Below, piece after piece: positions 8,933 through 16,820 of a stretch of DNA of 64,000 nt (position 1 is the stretch's first letter; each line of letters opens with the position of its first letter). Position numbers and translations under genes: made by a program. This DNA comes from Candidatus Izemoplasmatales bacterium. GTDB lineage: Bacteria > Bacillota_I > Bacilli_A > Izemoplasmatales > Hujiaoplasmataceae. The notes under the pieces were generated by a model that made no database searches, was not told where the DNA came from, and saw nothing but the letters and a program-made list of their open reading frames with translations. The DNA is taken from contig JAQUZN010000001.1 of assembly GCA_028691315.1 (NCBI GenBank), positions 182,078 through 246,077 on the forward strand, in the 5' to 3' direction.

Positions 8933-9283
8933 TTATTCAATATTATCATATTGAATAAAATATTCATGAATCAGTTTCTTATTGACTAGATGATATTTTC
9001 TAATGATTAAATAATGATCTTTATTCATCATAGAAATATGATATTGATATAAAGTAGATGATATGGGAATATCAATACTTATAAAAGCATAATCTTTTGC
9101 ATTGATAAAATTATGATTAATACAAGCTAAGATATCATCATATGTCATCCATGGTATCATAATAGTTTCTATTACTTCTTCATTATGATTCCATATATTA
9201 AGAAATACCAATTCATCATCAGAAGCATCCATATCATCTGCTTTAGTTTCAAATGATATAAAGTATTGATCTAAATCATTCAT
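8933..9283 (-). CDS. Hypothetical protein, 116 aa
   Basis: A small acidic alpha/beta protein beginning MNDLDQYFISFETKADD, with alternating hydrophobic strands such as YAFISIDIPI and no recognisable motif. AGAGGAA precedes the start. It begins 3 nt after the stop of the 260-residue gene upstream, so the two are surely cotranscribed, and it ends in the perfect terminator at 8880-8925. Function unknown. Confidence 0.75.
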   Translation of the reverse strand: MNDLDQYFISFETKADDMDASDDELVFLNIWNHNEEVIETIMIPWMTYDDILACINHNFINAKDYAFISIDIPISSTLYQYHISMMNKDHYLIIRKYHLVNKKLIHEYFIQYDNIE

Positions 9284-9286
9284 ATA

Positions 9287-10069
9287 CTATTCCTCTTTTA
9301 ATAAGCGTTCTAAATAATTATCATCAAATAAAAGTTTTGACATAAATACATTACGTATTAATTGATCAAGATTCTCAATATTCATAAAGATCTCCATTTG
9401 TTCTTGTAACATATCTAAATGACTACGATCAAACTTATGATCAAATAATTCATCAATATATTTGATAAAATATTGTGCAATTTGACTATGAATATAATCA
9501 TTGAGATTACTAAATTTTCTATTAGAAAATTGACCAAGATAAGTTGTAAAAGAAACTGGTTTTTCAGTATGAATATACATTCGATATTCTTTGATAATAG
9601 TTTCAGCTAAACGATCAATGAAATGCCCAGCATATATATAACATGGCTTTTCGATTGTATTTGTATGATCTCCATCTTTAAATGTGATACGGATAGCAGC
9701 ATCATAATATAATTTATTCAGAGTTTTCCTTAATGTATCACCTACTTCAATCACACGATCATTTTTTACTTTTGGAGTGACAATACCAATTTCAATATTC
9801 ATAATATTATTTACAATATCTTCAGAAAAATGTTTTCTTGATTGATAAGATTTATATTTCTTTAAGAATTGATCTTTGTTTGTGATATAAAACAACATGC
9901 TTAAATCTTTATAATGAAAAGATCGGTATTCTTCTTTCGATATTCGAAAACTACATTTATCTTCACAATATTGAATATAATAACCCTTTAATCCTGAATC
10001 ATAATATATATGAAATGGATTCCCATATTTTATTGCATCTTCTGGTTTTTTATATCCGTATATATCCAT
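9287..10069 (-). CDS. Hypothetical protein, 260 aa
   Basis: The start has AAGGAG about 8 nt upstream. The protein begins MDIYGYKKPEDAIKYGNPFHIYYD and looks alpha/beta in its first ~150 residues and helical afterwards (a run of Leu/Ile/Phe heptad-like positions near 200-255). No signal peptide, membrane segment or known catalytic motif was seen. It is the first gene of a two-gene minus-strand unit with the 116-residue gene. Function unknown. Confidence 0.75.
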   Translation of the reverse strand: MDIYGYKKPEDAIKYGNPFHIYYDSGLKGYYIQYCEDKCSFRISKEEYRSFHYKDLSMLFYITNKDQFLKKYKSYQSRKHFSEDIVNNIMNIEIGIVTPKVKNDRVIEVGDTLRKTLNKLYYDAAIRITFKDGDHTNTIEKPCYIYAGHFIDRLAETIIKEYRMYIHTEKPVSFTTYLGQFSNRKFSNLNDYIHSQIAQYFIKYIDELFDHKFDRSHLDMLQEQMEIFMNIENLDQLIRNVFMSKLLFDDNYLERLLKEE

Positions 10070-10123
10070 AATATATTCTCCTTTATTTTTTATATTTTTA
10101 TTGTATTTACTTAAAATAAGATT

Positions 10124-10155
10124 TCCTACAAGGATCTAATACAACCCTTGTAGGA
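10124..10155. terminator. Hairpin downstream of the GNAT gene
   Basis: A 10-bp stem, TCCTACAAGG with CCTTGTAGGA, lies between two minus-strand genes. A nearly identical hairpin lies at 10762-10793 after the next gene upstream. On the minus strand it is followed by a weak T-rich AAATCTTATTTT, so it probably terminates the GNAT gene. Confidence 0.5.
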
Positions 10156-10245
10156 TACCCTATTTTTCCATATAGCGTTTTATTTAAGTTGTCCCATCCT
10201 TCTTTCTTCTCTCTAGGAAAACTCTTTTTGAAACTCTCTAGTTGT

Positions 10246-10722
10246 TTATTTTGGTAATTCGTTTAAATACTTAATGAATTTCTTTCCTAGTTCATTTTTG
10301 TATATAAATGTTTCTTTATGTTCATAATTACCAATATATTCATTAGTGTTAACAAATCCATTCTTAGCATAAAATGAATCTAATTGAGATAAAATACTTT
10401 TATATTCTTCTCTTGATGGTTCTATTGGGTATTCTTTCATAGAAGCTCCTGATGCAACCATAATCAAATATTCATTATGATCTTCACAAAATGACTTAAG
10501 CCTTTTAGAAGCTATTCCTTTATTCCGTTCAGCTCTAGGTACAAAGATAGAGTAAATATCAATTAACTTTTTGATATCTAATTTTGAGTCTATTGCATAC
10601 CCATATAGATCTCTTTGTGCCATAGTTTGAAGATTTGAATCTTCACTATCAGTTATAGTGTCAATATCAAACTCATCGTATTTCATCTCAAAATCTTTTT
10701 CGCTTATTAAATTTGTATTCAT
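10246..10722 (-). CDS. GNAT-family N-acetyltransferase-like protein
   Basis: GNAT enzymes transfer an acyl group from acyl-CoA to an amine. The 158-residue protein has the family's central strand and glycine-containing acyl-CoA loop, IFVPRAERNKGIASKRLKSF (about residues 80-99), followed by the strand EYLIMVAS, and a late FYAKNGFV segment that matches the usual Y-x-K-x-GF near the C-terminus. The start follows AAGGAGAA. It stands alone between two similar hairpins. Substrate unknown; phage GNATs can modify host proteins or small molecules. The family call is fairly safe, the role is not. Confidence 0.65.
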   Translation of the reverse strand: MNTNLISEKDFEMKYDEFDIDTITDSEDSNLQTMAQRDLYGYAIDSKLDIKKLIDIYSIFVPRAERNKGIASKRLKSFCEDHNEYLIMVASGASMKEYPIEPSREEYKSILSQLDSFYAKNGFVNTNEYIGNYEHKETFIYKNELGKKFIKYLNELPK

Positions 10723-10761
10723 ATCATTCTCCTTTTTATATATTTTTAGAATAAAAGTGAT

Positions 10762-10793
10762 TCCTACAATGATCTATGATGACCATTGTAGGA
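10762..10793. terminator. Hairpin downstream of the 10817-11704 gene
   Basis: A 10-bp stem, TCCTACAATG with CATTGTAGGA, closely resembles the hairpin at 10124-10155, and both follow minus-strand genes. The flanking bases are also similar (GATT before, ATA after), pointing to a common origin. Confidence 0.5.
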
Positions 10794-10816
10794 TAGTGCA
10801 TTTTTGAAATAAAGAG

Positions 10817-11704
10817 TTATTCTTCTTCCTCCTTCTCTTGAGTCTTTAACTCTTCTAAAAACTCTCTACTCATTTCTTCTATCTCTTCATTCGATGGTTT
10901 CTGGAGTTCTATCGGTTTCCCAACATACTCCGATTCACCAGTAAGAAATGAGTTAATTTTTTCTTCCATCATTCTTGATGCTGATACCTGAGTATTAAAT
11001 ACTTCATCAACAATGGATTCATATTTTTTGCAGATATATCTTTTTAATCGAATATTTAAAGATTCGAAAATAATTTTAAATTCCGTATCTTCCGGTATAT
11101 CTAAAAACTCATAAATATTCTCAATAATAGTATCAATAAAAATACTTATGATCTTGTATAAGCTAATATAATACCCTCTTTCTAAACGTTCATTGGGAGT
11201 TATGATTTCTTGAAAAGATTTTTGAATTACTTTTGTCAAAAAAGACAACGCGTTGAAATCGAATAGCGTATTTTTCTCTTCTTCTTCGTAAGATTCGAAG
11301 ATCTTGCTTATAGATACTCTACCAATATCTCCATATGGATTGAGAAGAAACACTTTTATTCCAATAATATTCTGACTTTTTATATTATCAATCAAACAAA
11401 ACCTTTTGATATCGACGTGGTTAAAATAAATCTCCTGATTCAAACAAGATTGCCCAGCAGATATTAATCTTTCTCCTAGTTTGATGGCATCATTAGGATT
11501 TAAGAAGAACATCGAACAATAACGATCATCGTTATTATACGTAGATTCGAATACCACGGTATTTCTGAAATTATCATTTGTAGATAGATTAAAATTATAA
11601 CCTTCTAACTGCATACTGTCGAGATCTTCTTTTCTAATCTCTGGTTTTATATCAATCTTCTCATCTACTTCATACTCTTTTTTCCCTACCATAGTTATAT
11701 CCAT
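10817..11704 (-). CDS. Hypothetical acidic protein, about 295 aa
   Basis: The frame extends to a GTG at 11713, but the ATG at 11704 has AAAGG at better spacing; either is possible. The C-terminal third is strongly acidic, ending in a run of Glu residues. The middle contains helices with mixed charge and a strand-rich N-terminal part. No known motif recognised. It begins close behind the stop of the upstream gene (11725), so the two form one unit. Function unknown. Confidence 0.72.
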   Translation of the reverse strand: MDITMVGKKEYEVDEKIDIKPEIRKEDLDSMQLEGYNFNLSTNDNFRNTVVFESTYNNDDRYCSMFFLNPNDAIKLGERLISAGQSCLNQEIYFNHVDIKRFCLIDNIKSQNIIGIKVFLLNPYGDIGRVSISKIFESYEEEEKNTLFDFNALSFLTKVIQKSFQEIITPNERLERGYYISLYKIISIFIDTIIENIYEFLDIPEDTEFKIIFESLNIRLKRYICKKYESIVDEVFNTQVSASRMMEEKINSFLTGESEYVGKPIELQKPSNEEIEEMSREFLEELKTQEKEEEE

Positions 11705-11724
11705 TTCATTCACCTTTTGCCTTT

Positions 11725-12189
11725 CTATCTTTTAACGTTGATTATAATATCACTGTCTAATTCATTTGGATCATCATAGTTTACCTCATCAATAATCTCA
11801 TCAATGATACGACTAAATGCAAATGGTATACCAAATACATATATAAATCTAGTATCGATGATAACAGATGAAATCTTACCAGGATGATTTTCTAAGAAAT
11901 CAAAGTGATTATCAATAATACGTTTAACCCTTCCTTTTTTATCTAGATCGATATGGAAGTGATCACCCTTAATACGAAATGATTTATCTTCTTTAGGGAA
12001 GTATAATGTTCTCCCTGATCTCTTCGTATTTCCTAATTCTTCATACCAGTAGACTTCACGATGAGCACCGCATTTAAAGCTATGCATGTAAATCGGAAAA
12101 TGATTCGGTGTTGGATCAAAACCTAATTTACTACCTCTTTCATCCATGATGTAAGATGTAAAAATGTCTATCTTCAACATCATTTTCAT
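11725..12189 (-). CDS. Hypothetical protein, about 154 aa, start uncertain
   Basis: The frame opens with a TTG at 12198 and ATG codons at 12189, 12183 and 12147. No start has ideal spacing: GAGAGG lies 12 nt before 12189. The best ribosome binding site nearby (AAGGAGG) serves a different frame that starts at 12235 and overlaps this gene. The protein has a GFDPTPNHFPIYMHSFKCGAHREVYWYEE segment and basic patches, with no recognised domain. The odd start suggests translational coupling or a frameshift. Confidence 0.65.
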   Translation of the reverse strand: MKMMLKIDIFTSYIMDERGSKLGFDPTPNHFPIYMHSFKCGAHREVYWYEELGNTKRSGRTLYFPKEDKSFRIKGDHFHIDLDKKGRVKRIIDNHFDFLENHPGKISSVIIDTRFIYVFGIPFAFSRIIDEIIDEVNYDDPNELDSDIIINVKR

Positions 12190-12235
12190 AAATTTCAATT
12201 ACCTCTCTTGCTGCTTTACCAAATTCAATCTTCAT
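12140..12235 (-). CDS. Short overlapping ORF with a perfect ribosome binding site, 31 aa
   Basis: AAGGAGG sits 8-9 nt before an ATG that encodes MKIEFGKAAREVIEIYEND and stops at 12140, inside the start region of the 11725-12189 gene but in another frame. The stop overlaps a downstream in-frame ATG at 12147. It may be a leader peptide that couples translation, or the true N-terminus of the downstream protein separated by a frameshift. Confidence 0.4.
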   Translation of the reverse strand: MKIEFGKAAREVIEIYENDVEDRHFYILHHG

Positions 12236-12330
12236 TTTATTTCCTCCTTAGTTTGTTTTCAACTATATCTTTACACATTAATAATATATAATTGAAAGAA
12301 TGATAAAATACTAAACATGAGGTGAAATAA

Positions 12331-13158
12331 ATGTCTTATGAAATAGCTAATCCAGAGGATATAAATTCAAATATACTGGTAATAGATGAGATACCGCCGT
12401 ATGATATTAAAGATTATGATTTATTCGAAGAGAAAGATTTCAAGAAATATTTATTTGATATAGAAGGTATTGTAAGAAGCTCAATGGAATATCGAGAGTT
12501 TATTAATTATATGAGAGACTATATGGATATGAGTGTTTGTAGTTTCTTTGAGAATGTATCAAATAATGATACATATAAGATAAAAATCCATCTACACCAT
12601 CACCCATTAACTCTTTTTGATGTAGTGGTTATTATATTTAAAAAACGATCATATTATGAAGAATCATTAGAGATAGAGATGGTAGCAAAAGAAGTAATGT
12701 ATATTCATTATTTCTTAATGATTGGATTAATTCCTTTATCAGAAACAGTGCATGATTTAGTTCATGCTGGATTTATTCATATACCAATTAAAAAGGTGAT
12801 GGGTAATTGGGAAGAATTCTTAGAAACTTATGCTGAATTTGTACCACCGGAAGTAAATGATAAGATTTATCGTTTTAAAAATATAACTGAGTCATTAGCA
12901 GAAGAAAAGAATCGACAACTCTTAACCCAATCTCCCACTTATGTGAAATTGGAATTAGAAACCAATCCAGATTCAACAGAGGTAGGAACGTATAAAACTC
13001 CCACCATGGATGATATTATAGACGCTATGAATTTAAGAATACAACAGCTAAAAGAGCAAGATCGTCAAATAGAACAGAAAAATACGGTTGATATGACATA
13101 TGATAGTATTAGCCCAGAAGATAAGAAGGTTTATCGACCAATCTATTTTGTTGATTAG
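12331..13158 (+). CDS. Hypothetical protein, 275 aa, with C-terminal YRPIYF motif
   Basis: GAGGTG precedes the start. The middle carries HLHHHPLTLFDVVVIIF (about residues 89-105) and a long helical segment, a layout I associate with conserved proteins of large Firmicutes phages of unknown function; I cannot name it. The C-terminus ends VYRPIYFVD, nearly identical to the C-terminal YRPIYFEE of the DnaB-like helicase at 52753 and similar to termini of two nucleases here. That shared tail suggests a common partner. It is transcribed divergently from the minus-strand block. Confidence 0.75.
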   Translation: MSYEIANPEDINSNILVIDEIPPYDIKDYDLFEEKDFKKYLFDIEGIVRSSMEYREFINYMRDYMDMSVCSFFENVSNNDTYKIKIHLHHHPLTLFDVVVIIFKKRSYYEESLEIEMVAKEVMYIHYFLMIGLIPLSETVHDLVHAGFIHIPIKKVMGNWEEFLETYAEFVPPEVNDKIYRFKNITESLAEEKNRQLLTQSPTYVKLELETNPDSTEVGTYKTPTMDDIIDAMNLRIQQLKEQDRQIEQKNTVDMTYDSISPEDKKVYRPIYFVD

Positions 13159-13208
13159 AAAACATAGTAATAAGTTCTAATGTATATAAAAAGGAGGATC
13201 TAGATATT

Positions 13209-13589
13209 ATGATGGATACTGCAAGATTGATGTTGGAATCTGAATTTACAGATGAAACAGTCTTAAATGCATACGGAGAAAACAATACTGTATATGGTGA
13301 TTTGATGACATTATCAGAAGATCATATGGAATTGATGGGTGTTACTCCAGAAAAAGTAACGGTAAATGCAACCAAAGGAAACAACTATCTGGTGGAATAT
13401 ACGGGTAACTTAGAACGTATGATGAAAGACCAAGGAGTTGAATCTCTTGAAGAAGCTGTTGAAATGGTTGCTGAAGCAAATGAAATTGAAAAAGAAAGAA
13501 TTTTTATTGTTGTTGATGAATCATGTATTAAGAAAATCAATATGAAGAAAGCAAAAGAACTTGGTTTCCAGTTTCTTCGTAAAAATTAA
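13209..13589 (+). CDS. Hypothetical acidic protein, 126 aa
   Basis: AAAAGGAGG lies 11 nt before the start. The small protein is acidic, with two helical Glu-rich stretches (about residues 68-95) and a C-terminal basic segment ending LGFQFLRKN. No domain recognised. It lies 50 nt after the 275-residue gene and is followed by a 250-nt region with two hairpins before the next gene. Function unknown. Confidence 0.75.
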   Translation: MMDTARLMLESEFTDETVLNAYGENNTVYGDLMTLSEDHMELMGVTPEKVTVNATKGNNYLVEYTGNLERMMKDQGVESLEEAVEMVAEANEIEKERIFIVVDESCIKKINMKKAKELGFQFLRKN

Positions 13590-13626
13590 TACAACGATAA
13601 CTATATGATAAATATATACTTGATTT

Positions 13627-13654
13627 CTTATAATAGGTCCGAGCATATTATAAG
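13627..13654 (+). other. Hairpin in the 3' region of the 13209-13589 gene
   Basis: A perfect 9-bp stem, CTTATAATA with TATTATAAG, encloses a 10-nt loop containing GGTCCGAGC. It has no following T run, so it is not the terminator, which lies at 13725. It could stabilise the mRNA end or belong to a small RNA. Confidence 0.4.
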
Positions 13655-13724
13655 TTGATAGTATATATCTTAGGTCATACAAGTGTAGATTTTAGTTTAG
13701 CTCATAACACCTTCCATAGTGAAT

Positions 13725-13762
13725 CTCCATAGGATTTAAGTATCCTATGGAGGTTTTCTTTT
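13725..13762 (+). terminator. Intrinsic terminator
   Basis: A perfect 11-bp stem, CTCCATAGGAT with ATCCTATGGAG, is followed by GTTTTCTTTT. It separates the 12331-13589 unit from the one starting at 13842. Confidence 0.85.
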
Positions 13763-13784
13763 GTTGGAAATTATAAAAGTGGTT

Positions 13785-13796
13785 ATATATTATTAA
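13785..13796 (+). promoter_or_regulatory. TATATTAT-type candidate phage promoter
   Basis: ATATATTATTAA lies 23 nt after a terminator and 46 nt before the ATG at 13842, followed by GATAAAAT. One of ten similarly placed boxes in the window. Confidence 0.45.
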
Positions 13797-13841
13797 TAAG
13801 ATAAAATATAACTTTAAAGAAATATTAAGGAGGAAATAAGT

Positions 13842-14765
13842 ATGAAAGATATTAAATTAATGAAGTTGATATTAGATACATTAAATTCAACTGGTGATAT
13901 TATTCGGAAAGTTCAAGATAGTAAAAAAGATGTTGTTGTAGCGGCAAATATTAACAATATGGCAAAACTTATGGAGCTTTTAATTGATGAAGAAAAACAT
14001 AAAACTTCAAAAGATACTGATAGAGATTGTAATGTAGAGGAGGAAGAAGATCCTATATCAATCAAGAATTTCCCTTTCAAGGATTGGAAGGAAGAAAATG
14101 GAATTCCAATGGACTTATATCATTGTGGGAAAATCAATAAGCCATCACCTTTATTTAAAGAGAATTGGGTGAATATTATAAAAGAATCAAAAATCCAATT
14201 AACAGATGATTTTGAATCTTTAAAGAACATGGTAAATTTTCTAATAATTGAAAAGATGGAAATGGAAGAAATGAAAATGAGAGCATCTAATGCTAGAAGA
14301 TATATGTTAGAATCAATCAATGACTTTGAAAAGTTAAAAGCTGAGATGTGCACCGCTTTAAATGGAGTACATTGGGATTTAAAAGCAAGAAATTACCAGA
14401 TAGAAACTTTTGTGTGTGATTATTTTAAAAGAAAAATCCCAAATGATTTATATGATAAATTGCTTTATGATAAGAATAAAGCAATAAAAGAAGAACCAAC
14501 TGAAGAATTAGGAAATAATATTTTCATGAAAGATTATCAATATGGCGATGAATTTTTAAAGAAGAAAATGAAAGAGATAGAAGATATTGAAAATAAACTT
14601 CAATCTGATAAAGCATGTATTTCACAATGTATGTTAGTAGATGGATTTGGAAAAAAAGGTGTCGATCTTAATAAACTAGGGATTGATATATGTGTAGTTA
14701 TGAACGAAGCTACTAATAAATTAAATGAGATTAAAGAGGATATAAAAGAATTTTATGATTTGTGA
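13842..14765 (+). CDS. Hypothetical helical protein, 307 aa
   Basis: AAGGAGG precedes the start. The protein is mostly helical and Lys/Glu-rich, with an acidic EEEEDP stretch near residue 66 and long charged helices in its C-terminal half that could form coiled coils (about 225-300). No enzyme motif seen. It heads an operon leading into RNase H (11-nt overlap), three small proteins and thymidylate synthase, so it may belong to nucleic-acid metabolism. Function unknown. Confidence 0.75.
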   Translation: MKDIKLMKLILDTLNSTGDIIRKVQDSKKDVVVAANINNMAKLMELLIDEEKHKTSKDTDRDCNVEEEEDPISIKNFPFKDWKEENGIPMDLYHCGKINKPSPLFKENWVNIIKESKIQLTDDFESLKNMVNFLIIEKMEMEEMKMRASNARRYMLESINDFEKLKAEMCTALNGVHWDLKARNYQIETFVCDYFKRKIPNDLYDKLLYDKNKAIKEEPTEELGNNIFMKDYQYGDEFLKKKMKEIEDIENKLQSDKACISQCMLVDGFGKKGVDLNKLGIDICVVMNEATNKLNEIKEDIKEFYDL

Positions 14766-15510
14766 AGATTATTTAATGAATGAAAAATCGTTATGTATAT
14801 TTACAGATGGAGGAGTCCATAATGTTCAAGGAATTCCGATAAGCACTTCAGGTTCTATTGTTATTTATAATTATCATGTAGTATCTGAAAACTTAAGAGT
14901 ATTAAAAAATAGCACAAATAATATAGGTGAACTTGTTGGAGTCTACGATGGAATCCAACAAGGTTTGCTATTAGCACAGCAAAATTCGAGAATAAAGAAT
15001 ATCTATCTATTTTCAGATTCTAAGTTTTGTATTGAAGGATTAACTGGTTGGTTAACCAATTGGGTAACACATAAAACCAATGAAAACGTATTACGGAGTC
15101 CATATGGAAAAGAAGTTGCTAACCAACATATTTTTCAAGCAATTGTTAATTTAGTAGCATATTTTCCATATGAATTAAAAGAATTTTATTTAGTTAAGAT
15201 TCGAGGTCATATGAAAGAACCAACCGATATACATCCTACAATTGATCTCAATAGGCAAATTGATTACATCTTCAATAATAATTATGGTATATTTAGTGAA
15301 AACAAACTAAATCACAAAGCGGGTAAGCTTATTATTGGATGTAATAATATGATAGATCAATTAGTATCTGCATCTTTCGATATAAATAAAATCGATATCG
15401 ATAATATTCCAGAAGCTTATCAAGTATTACCGATTAACTTCCAAGATATTAATAAAGAAACTATGATAACGTTTTTTGATAAGATAAGTTATATGTCATT
15501 AAGGAGGTAA
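14755..15510 (+). CDS. RNase H-like ribonuclease
   Basis: RNase H cuts RNA in RNA-DNA hybrids, for instance replication primers. The 251-residue protein shows the family's acidic metal-binding positions in order: IFTDGG with Asp18, NNIGELVG with Glu59 and LFSDSKFCIEG with Asp88, followed by a tryptophan-rich segment and KIRGHM resembling the H-containing loop. A fourth acid later in the protein is likely but not pinned down. It overlaps the previous gene by 11 nt; an alternative ATG at 14776 is possible. It is longer than bacterial RNase HI (~155 aa) because of a C-terminal extension. Confidence 0.8.
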   Translation: MICEDYLMNEKSLCIFTDGGVHNVQGIPISTSGSIVIYNYHVVSENLRVLKNSTNNIGELVGVYDGIQQGLLLAQQNSRIKNIYLFSDSKFCIEGLTGWLTNWVTHKTNENVLRSPYGKEVANQHIFQAIVNLVAYFPYELKEFYLVKIRGHMKEPTDIHPTIDLNRQIDYIFNNNYGIFSENKLNHKAGKLIIGCNNMIDQLVSASFDINKIDIDNIPEAYQVLPINFQDINKETMITFFDKISYMSLRR

Positions 15511-15519
15511 AAAAGTGAT

Positions 15520-15927
15520 ATGAAAGTTTCTATAGCAAGCAGAACAACAAAAGTGCCACAAAGTAAGAAAATAGCTACAACCAATGCAAAGAATTTTGAA
15601 GATTGTATCAAAGAGTTATTCTCTGACATCGATCAAGTATCAATCGAGAGTTTACCATTTTTAACTAAGACAAAACTCTATGAGTATTTTAAAAATAAGA
15701 TCGTGAATTTGAATCTTAATAACCAACAACAAGAATCACATGTAGTTAAAGTGATCTTTAACGCAATAGAAGAAATCCCAAGGGAACTCTTTAAGTTATT
15801 TGAGATCAAATCACAAAGAAAGATTCTAATCGATTATTTACAATATCGATTAGATATTAGAGGTTTTGCAATTAATGAAACGGAGATTGATGCGATACTT
15901 TCGCACATTTCAACACTGGTTAAATGA
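15520..15927 (+). CDS. Hypothetical protein, 135 aa
   Basis: AAGGAGG lies upstream of the ATG at 15520. The N-terminus is basic (MKVSIASRTTKVPQSKK) and the rest looks all-helical. No family recognised. It sits between RNase H and three more genes ending with thymidylate synthase in a tight operon. Confidence 0.75.
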   Translation: MKVSIASRTTKVPQSKKIATTNAKNFEDCIKELFSDIDQVSIESLPFLTKTKLYEYFKNKIVNLNLNNQQQESHVVKVIFNAIEEIPRELFKLFEIKSQRKILIDYLQYRLDIRGFAINETEIDAILSHISTLVK

Positions 15928-15943
15928 AGGAGATATGATAACG

Positions 15944-16369
15944 ATGTCACAAAGAAAACGAAAATTATATGTAGAGTTAGATCCGCAATTGGAGGGATAT
16001 ATACAGATCAATACTCTGCATCTGGTTAATACAGATAAGGTATTCATTGACTTTGATTTTGATAAAATAAGAAAAGAAGAGGGAAAAAGAGATATCTTTG
16101 TTTATCTGAAACTTCCAGAGGCGTGTTATGAGAAAATGATATACGATGGGGTTGATGAACATACGGGATATATGGATATTAGACGATTTGTAAATATGGG
16201 TTGGAGTGTGCAAGTATCAAAGCTTTCATGTGACAAACCAGAAGCAACAAATGATTTCGTTTTAAATGATACAGCAGATTATAATATTTTGATTGAGAAA
16301 AGAACAACTTTCTTAAATCAATATATTATCGACATATCTTTAGAGAGAAGGAATGAGGAAGTTGATTAA
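15944..16369 (+). CDS. Hypothetical protein, 141 aa
   Basis: A longer frame begins at 15866 inside the previous gene, but GAAGGAG is placed correctly for the ATG at 15944 (MSQRKRKLYVELD), which avoids a large overlap. The protein is strand-rich with acidic segments (IDFDFDKIRKEEG) and shows no known motif. It overlaps the next gene by 17 nt. Confidence 0.7.
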   Translation: MSQRKRKLYVELDPQLEGYIQINTLHLVNTDKVFIDFDFDKIRKEEGKRDIFVYLKLPEACYEKMIYDGVDEHTGYMDIRRFVNMGWSVQVSKLSCDKPEATNDFVLNDTADYNILIEKRTTFLNQYIIDISLERRNEEVD

Positions 16370-16814
16370 TTTTGATTTTAACAGTTTACCACAAGAATTG
16401 AAAGAAACAAGCGTATTAAAAACAACATCCGATATTGAAAGTGAAAAAATTTTATATTCTATCAAATTCAAAGATATTGATTATTTTATGCAGTCTAAAT
16501 ATTTTGCAATAACAGTGCAACTTGTAGCAGAAAAGAGTAGTCTCAATGCATATACTAATATAGATATTATGAAGGAACTTGATGATTATGACTGGATTAA
16601 CTTTCTATTCGTATATAAAAATGAGTGCTTATCGACAATAGAACCATTCTTCTCAAAAACGGAAATGGAATTAGAAGAAGCTATAAAAATGTTTAAAATG
16701 AAAAAACCAGCACTGACAAAATCATTAGCGAGAGATGTTTTGTTAAATGCATATATATGTAAAATTAATAATACAACCAAACTTAATATTTTCACAACAA
16801 AAAACGGAGGATAA
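16353..16814 (+). CDS. Hypothetical protein, 153 aa
   Basis: The start ATG at 16353 follows GAGAGAAGGA and overlaps the previous gene's end by 17 nt, typical of translational coupling. The protein is mixed alpha/beta with a helical C-terminal half. It lies immediately before thymidylate synthase with a 6-nt gap. Function not recognised. Confidence 0.72.
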   Translation: MRKLINFDFNSLPQELKETSVLKTTSDIESEKILYSIKFKDIDYFMQSKYFAITVQLVAEKSSLNAYTNIDIMKELDDYDWINFLFVYKNECLSTIEPFFSKTEMELEEAIKMFKMKKPALTKSLARDVLLNAYICKINNTTKLNIFTTKNGG

Positions 16815-16820
16815 ATAATA

